Shown here: positions 44,301-45,522 of the stretch, piece by piece | How positions within the stretch are numbered: position 1 is the first letter of the stretch | How the letters are laid out: each line of letters starts with the position of its first letter | Assembly: GCA_937899625.1 (NCBI GenBank) | Contig: CALCCB010000028.1 | Location: 1-45,522, forward strand | Reading direction: 5' to 3' | Origin: an uncultured Bacteroidota bacterium | GTDB taxonomy: Bacteria; Bacteroidota; Bacteroidia; Flavobacteriales_D; Crocinitomicaceae | Length of the DNA stretch: 45,522 nucleotides | Translations under genes and position numbers: made by a program | Notes under the pieces: generated by a model | What the model saw: only the letters and a program-made list of their open reading frames with translations | What the model was told of the DNA's origin: nothing | The model's database searches: none

Positions 44301-44508
44301 CAGGGTAATGAGTTGGTTGAATATCTACCTCATACAATTCTTTCCCTTTGAAATTGGGTTTGATCATATCCTTTGATCCTTTAGGTTCAATGTGAGGGAC
44401 CAATTTACTTCCGGTTGGGGAGAAATAACCGTAGAAAGTAGAAGTTTGAGCCTGGGCCAAAAAGGAAAAGCCCATAGCCATAACGGCTAGTGTCAAGTTC
44501 TTTTTCAT
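41398..44508 (-). CDS. T9SS cargo protein with beta-propeller-like region and four SprB-type repeats
   Basis: This 1036-residue exported protein has a signal peptide (about 1-20). About 90-535 is a region with propeller-like strands (DPIVLYHKPAQRWFLTEFSS, MPGINMDEDGNIMMAYSTSSQ, WGDYHHLSIDPYNDSVFYFTG). A CARDB-like segment follows (about 540-635: IVGVVIQNKGTGSINSGTIEW). Four SprB-type repeats of 70-78 residues span about 641-943, each with a Cys or Ser near the start, SIDGTN and a late DxNGC block (DGSGC in the first). The C-terminal 84 residues (SLYPNPTDGELNIVI ... GNYYIGFY) are a type A T9SS sorting domain. It is secreted through the type IX system and probably attached to the surface; adhesion is a reasonable inference. 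Strong terminators flank it. Confidence 0.85.
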   Translation of the reverse strand: MKKNLTLAVMAMGFSFLAQAQTSTFYGYFSPTGSKLVPHIEPKGSKDMIKPNFKGKELYEVDIQPTHYPDWVWQQHENQEKVSTATLNWQVQGVGASISPPDPSGDADNQYYIQGTNSGGGGTYKIFNKNTGAAITGTLTMQSLGGPSGLGDPIVLYHKPAQRWFLTEFSSSGNKLLVHVSQSSNPQGAYYTYQFTCPSFPDYPKYSIVESNDALVVSTNEGGPPTLYAMRLSSLLAGTTSPFIGVDIGYSLNGFGFQSITPVDLEGDNAAPTGMKPLFVRHRDDESHSNGSPDSASNDWIELWEMTINWGGNSATVAKIQDIAVTEFDSDLCGLVSFSCIQQPTASPNQDLDPLRETVMYKAPMRVFTDHQAIVLAWATDVSGTNRAGIRWAEIRRDAGSLGNWSLYQEGTYAPGTTNRWMPGINMDEDGNIMMAYSTSSQNAGDFPSIKFTGRRACDPLGEMTVPETTIKQGLSSRTSNTRWGDYHHLSIDPYNDSVFYFTGVYMEASNAIRTNISSFQMDPAASDAGIIEVFQQTPGTICGSATIVGVVIQNKGTGSINSGTIEWDVDGGTASTENYTSSQLSGTGDIDTIYINVSGLGVGANTVNFNSTGVNGTVPDDVTCNDLASLTITTGSGSLSVTANINNEPSCSPGNDGQITVVPTGGTAPYTFTFDGGAPQSTGIFTGISVGTYNYTVTDGSGCAGSGSVALSNSTTVNAIAGLASPILCNGDSNGSFSIAASGGSPSYTYSIDGTNFQSSNVFNGLSANTYNVIVKDQNGCEGSTSIALNEPASLNVNAIPIAVNCKGANDGQITISVSGGIPGYNYSIDGTNYSSNNLITGLAPGSYTVYVQDNNGCVSTFNTTITEPTQVNASAAGTPSSGNDGTITITGTGGNSPYQYSIDGTNYQSGALFTGLTPGTYTAYVQDNNGCISQTSVVVASTTGLEEQSLLLVSLYPNPTDGELNIVIDGVIGVSVNAKIFNMAGQVVSEFNLPVVNGKVDHQVSLSKKIAAGNYYIGFYDAVALPIVTQFVKK
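41680..42588 (-). repeat. Four tandem SprB-type coding repeats
   Basis: Inside the T9SS gene, four units of about 210-235 bases encode residues about 641-718, 719-796, 797-873 and 874-943. The last three are closest to each other (shared SIDGTNY/F and DxNGC blocks); the first is most diverged. Similar runs on the opposite strand such as catccattat(t)-tcctgaacatat(a)c recur twice. This is domain repetition in a coding gene, not a CRISPR array. Confidence 0.8.
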
Positions 44509-44541
44509 TGTTTGATTTTACAGTTTAGCAAACCAATTTAC

Positions 44542-44577
44542 AAAAAAAAAGGCTGACCCAATAGGCCAGCCTTTTTT
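44542..44577 (-). terminator. Terminator after the right-edge T9SS gene
   Basis: In the minus-strand transcript GGCUGGCC pairs with GGUCAGCC around UAUUG (one G-U pair) and is followed by a run of U. Read on the plus strand the same pair would be an A-C mismatch, so the hairpin is oriented for the minus-strand gene that ends at 44592. Confidence 0.8.
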
Positions 44578-44591
44578 AGTTCAAAATTGTT

Positions 44592-45522
44592 TTAATGCTT
44601 GACAACCAACTTACGAGTTGTCTCGAATGATCCATCCTTTAGGATAACATTATATAATCCGTTTGCAGGATCCTTGATTGTGATCTCTTTGCTTGTTTCA
44701 CCTGATTGATTAGACACCTTTTCTTCATGAACCAGTCTACCTGCTTCATCATAAACTTTGATCTCGTAATCCTTTGTGATTACAGCGTTAAACGAAATGA
44801 AGAAAGTACCATTATTCGGATTAGGATAAATATTGAATGGAAGGTTTTCCAATTCATTGATTCCAAGACCACTAACTGTATATGCCGCCGATGAAGCCGA
44901 AGGACAACCATCAACAGTAGTTACAACAGTGTAATTACCATTTGCTGTAGGAACATAAGTTTGACTTGTTGCTCCTGTGATTATCGAACCGTTATAGTAC
45001 CACTGATTACTAGAAGTTGCACTTGAGGTCAGCGTACCAGCGTTATTCGTTATGGTTGGTGCTGTAGGTGCTAGTGTTACCGTAATTGTTACTGGTGAAG
45101 AAGTTACTGTCGCAGGATTCGCACAGTTTGCATTTGACGTAAGCGTAACTGTAACAACACTCCCATCGGTCAATGCCGAAGTTACCAGGGAAGAAGAGTT
45201 TGTTCCAACGTTATTTCCATCAATTTGCCATTGATAAACAGGACTTGTACCGGCATTTGTAGAGGCTGCTATGAAAGCCGCATTGGATCCTTCGCATACG
45301 GTAGTTGTTCCTGAAACAGAAACTGCAGGTGAGGAAAATTGCGTAACAGTTGTAGTAATACTGTTTGATGATGCTGGATTATTAGTAGCATCTGGCAAAT
45401 TCGATGTCATTTGACATGAAACAATATCCCCAGTGCTCAAAGTTGTTGTTGTGTATGTCTCCATAGTTTCACCTGGGATAAGGGAACCATTTAAATACCA
45501 TTGATAGGTAGGCGCTGATCCG
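44592..45522 (-). CDS. T9SS cargo protein with Ig-like repeats (N-terminal part outside window)
   Basis: The reading frame is open to the right edge, where it encodes GSAPTYQWYLNGSLIPGE, so the first Met inside the window is not the start. About 309 C-terminal residues are visible. Ig/PKD-like repeats carry VCEGSNAAFIA, PVYQWQIDGNNVG and SNQWYYNGSIITGATSQTYVPT. An ending of about 85 residues (NLPFNIYPNPNNGTFFISF ... GLYNVILKDG) is a T9SS type A sorting domain. The Cys-containing Ig-like units resemble those of long gliding or adhesion proteins. The full size and any catalytic domain cannot be judged. Confidence 0.85.
   Translation of the reverse strand, partial: GSAPTYQWYLNGSLIPGETMETYTTTTLSTGDIVSCQMTSNLPDATNNPASSNSITTTVTQFSSPAVSVSGTTTVCEGSNAAFIAASTNAGTSPVYQWQIDGNNVGTNSSSLVTSALTDGSVVTVTLTSNANCANPATVTSSPVTITVTLAPTAPTITNNAGTLTSSATSSNQWYYNGSIITGATSQTYVPTANGNYTVVTTVDGCPSASSAAYTVSGLGINELENLPFNIYPNPNNGTFFISFNAVITKDYEIKVYDEAGRLVHEEKVSNQSGETSKEITIKDPANGLYNVILKDGSFETTRKLVVKH

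Noticed and set aside
1-45522. tRNA, rRNA, insertion sequences, phage or integrase genes
   Set aside because: No cloverleaf or CCA-like ends noted in the short gaps, no transposase or integrase motif, no inverted terminal repeats.

Overview
The window is a densely packed, AT-rich (roughly 39-40 % GC) chromosomal segment of a Bacteroidota bacterium, most likely in or near the Flavobacteriales. The evidence is internal. Two proteins at the right end carry type IX secretion C-terminal sorting domains, one with SprB-type repeats. Many products have short Bacteroidota-style signal peptides or lipoboxes. Families such as DUF4301, UMF1, tandem DUF4369/TlpA proteins and GHSRGG hydrolases fit this phylum. 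Start sites lack clear Shine-Dalgarno sequences, and several intergenic regions carry TAnnTTTG-like -7 elements (for example TATCTTTG before fabI and rpsO). I see no phage, IS element, CRISPR array, rRNA or tRNA. No stretch above 300 bases lacks a gene; the longest gaps are about 110-140 bases and hold promoters or hairpin terminators.

Layout. 1-4492 (+): the end of gatB, two tandem TlpA-type thioredoxins and lpxH. 4477-5865 (-): a DUF4301 protein. 5881-6651 (+): a methyltransferase. 6638-12278 (-): a tightly coupled six-gene unit of lipoprotein, RPE-like barrel fused to CBS domains, DAHP synthase, KdsC-like phosphatase, LYS1/AlaDH-like dehydrogenase and UMF1 transporter. 12353-14318: an alpha/beta hydrolase, a DCC protein and radC. 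14455-19649 (+): a five-gene unit of wecB, polysaccharide deacetylase-like protein, DUF423, MBL hydrolase and Na/Pi cotransporter. 19646-21683 (-): a phosphodiester glycosidase lipoprotein and a membrane-anchored lysozyme-like protein. 21780-23850 (+): fabI and two outer-membrane barrel-like proteins. 23847-27412: a GT2 glycosyltransferase (-), then a multi-pass membrane protein and a secreted Ca-dependent PI-PLC (+). 27401-33952 (-): a small membrane protein, an M14 carboxypeptidase, a DUF6884 protein, ftsK and a secreted unknown. 34071-41350 (+): arginase, argS, rpsO, pnp, a small conserved protein and a SLC13-type transporter. 41398-45522 (-): two T9SS cargo proteins, the second cut by the window edge.

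Most of this is housekeeping: translation (gatB, argS, rpsO), RNA decay (pnp), fatty-acid and LPS synthesis (fabI, lpxH), chromosome segregation (ftsK) and repair (radC). Many neighbours are joined by 1-base (TGATG/TAATG) or 4-base (ATGA) stop-start overlaps, which suggests translational coupling.

The most unusual locus is 6638-12278. An RPE-like barrel that keeps all four expected metal ligands is joined to a KpsF/KdsD-like CBS pair. It is translationally coupled to a DAHP synthase with an altered PEP-site motif and to a KdsC-like phosphatase with an HTH-like N-terminal extension. This could be an allosterically controlled pentose-phosphate to keto-deoxy-sugar branch point, but that is inference. 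Other points of interest are a pyrophosphorylase-like signature in DUF4301, a divergent lysozyme-like protein paired with a phosphodiester glycosidase, an FtsK-DUF6884 coupling, and about three-fold enrichment of GATC in hand-counted samples.
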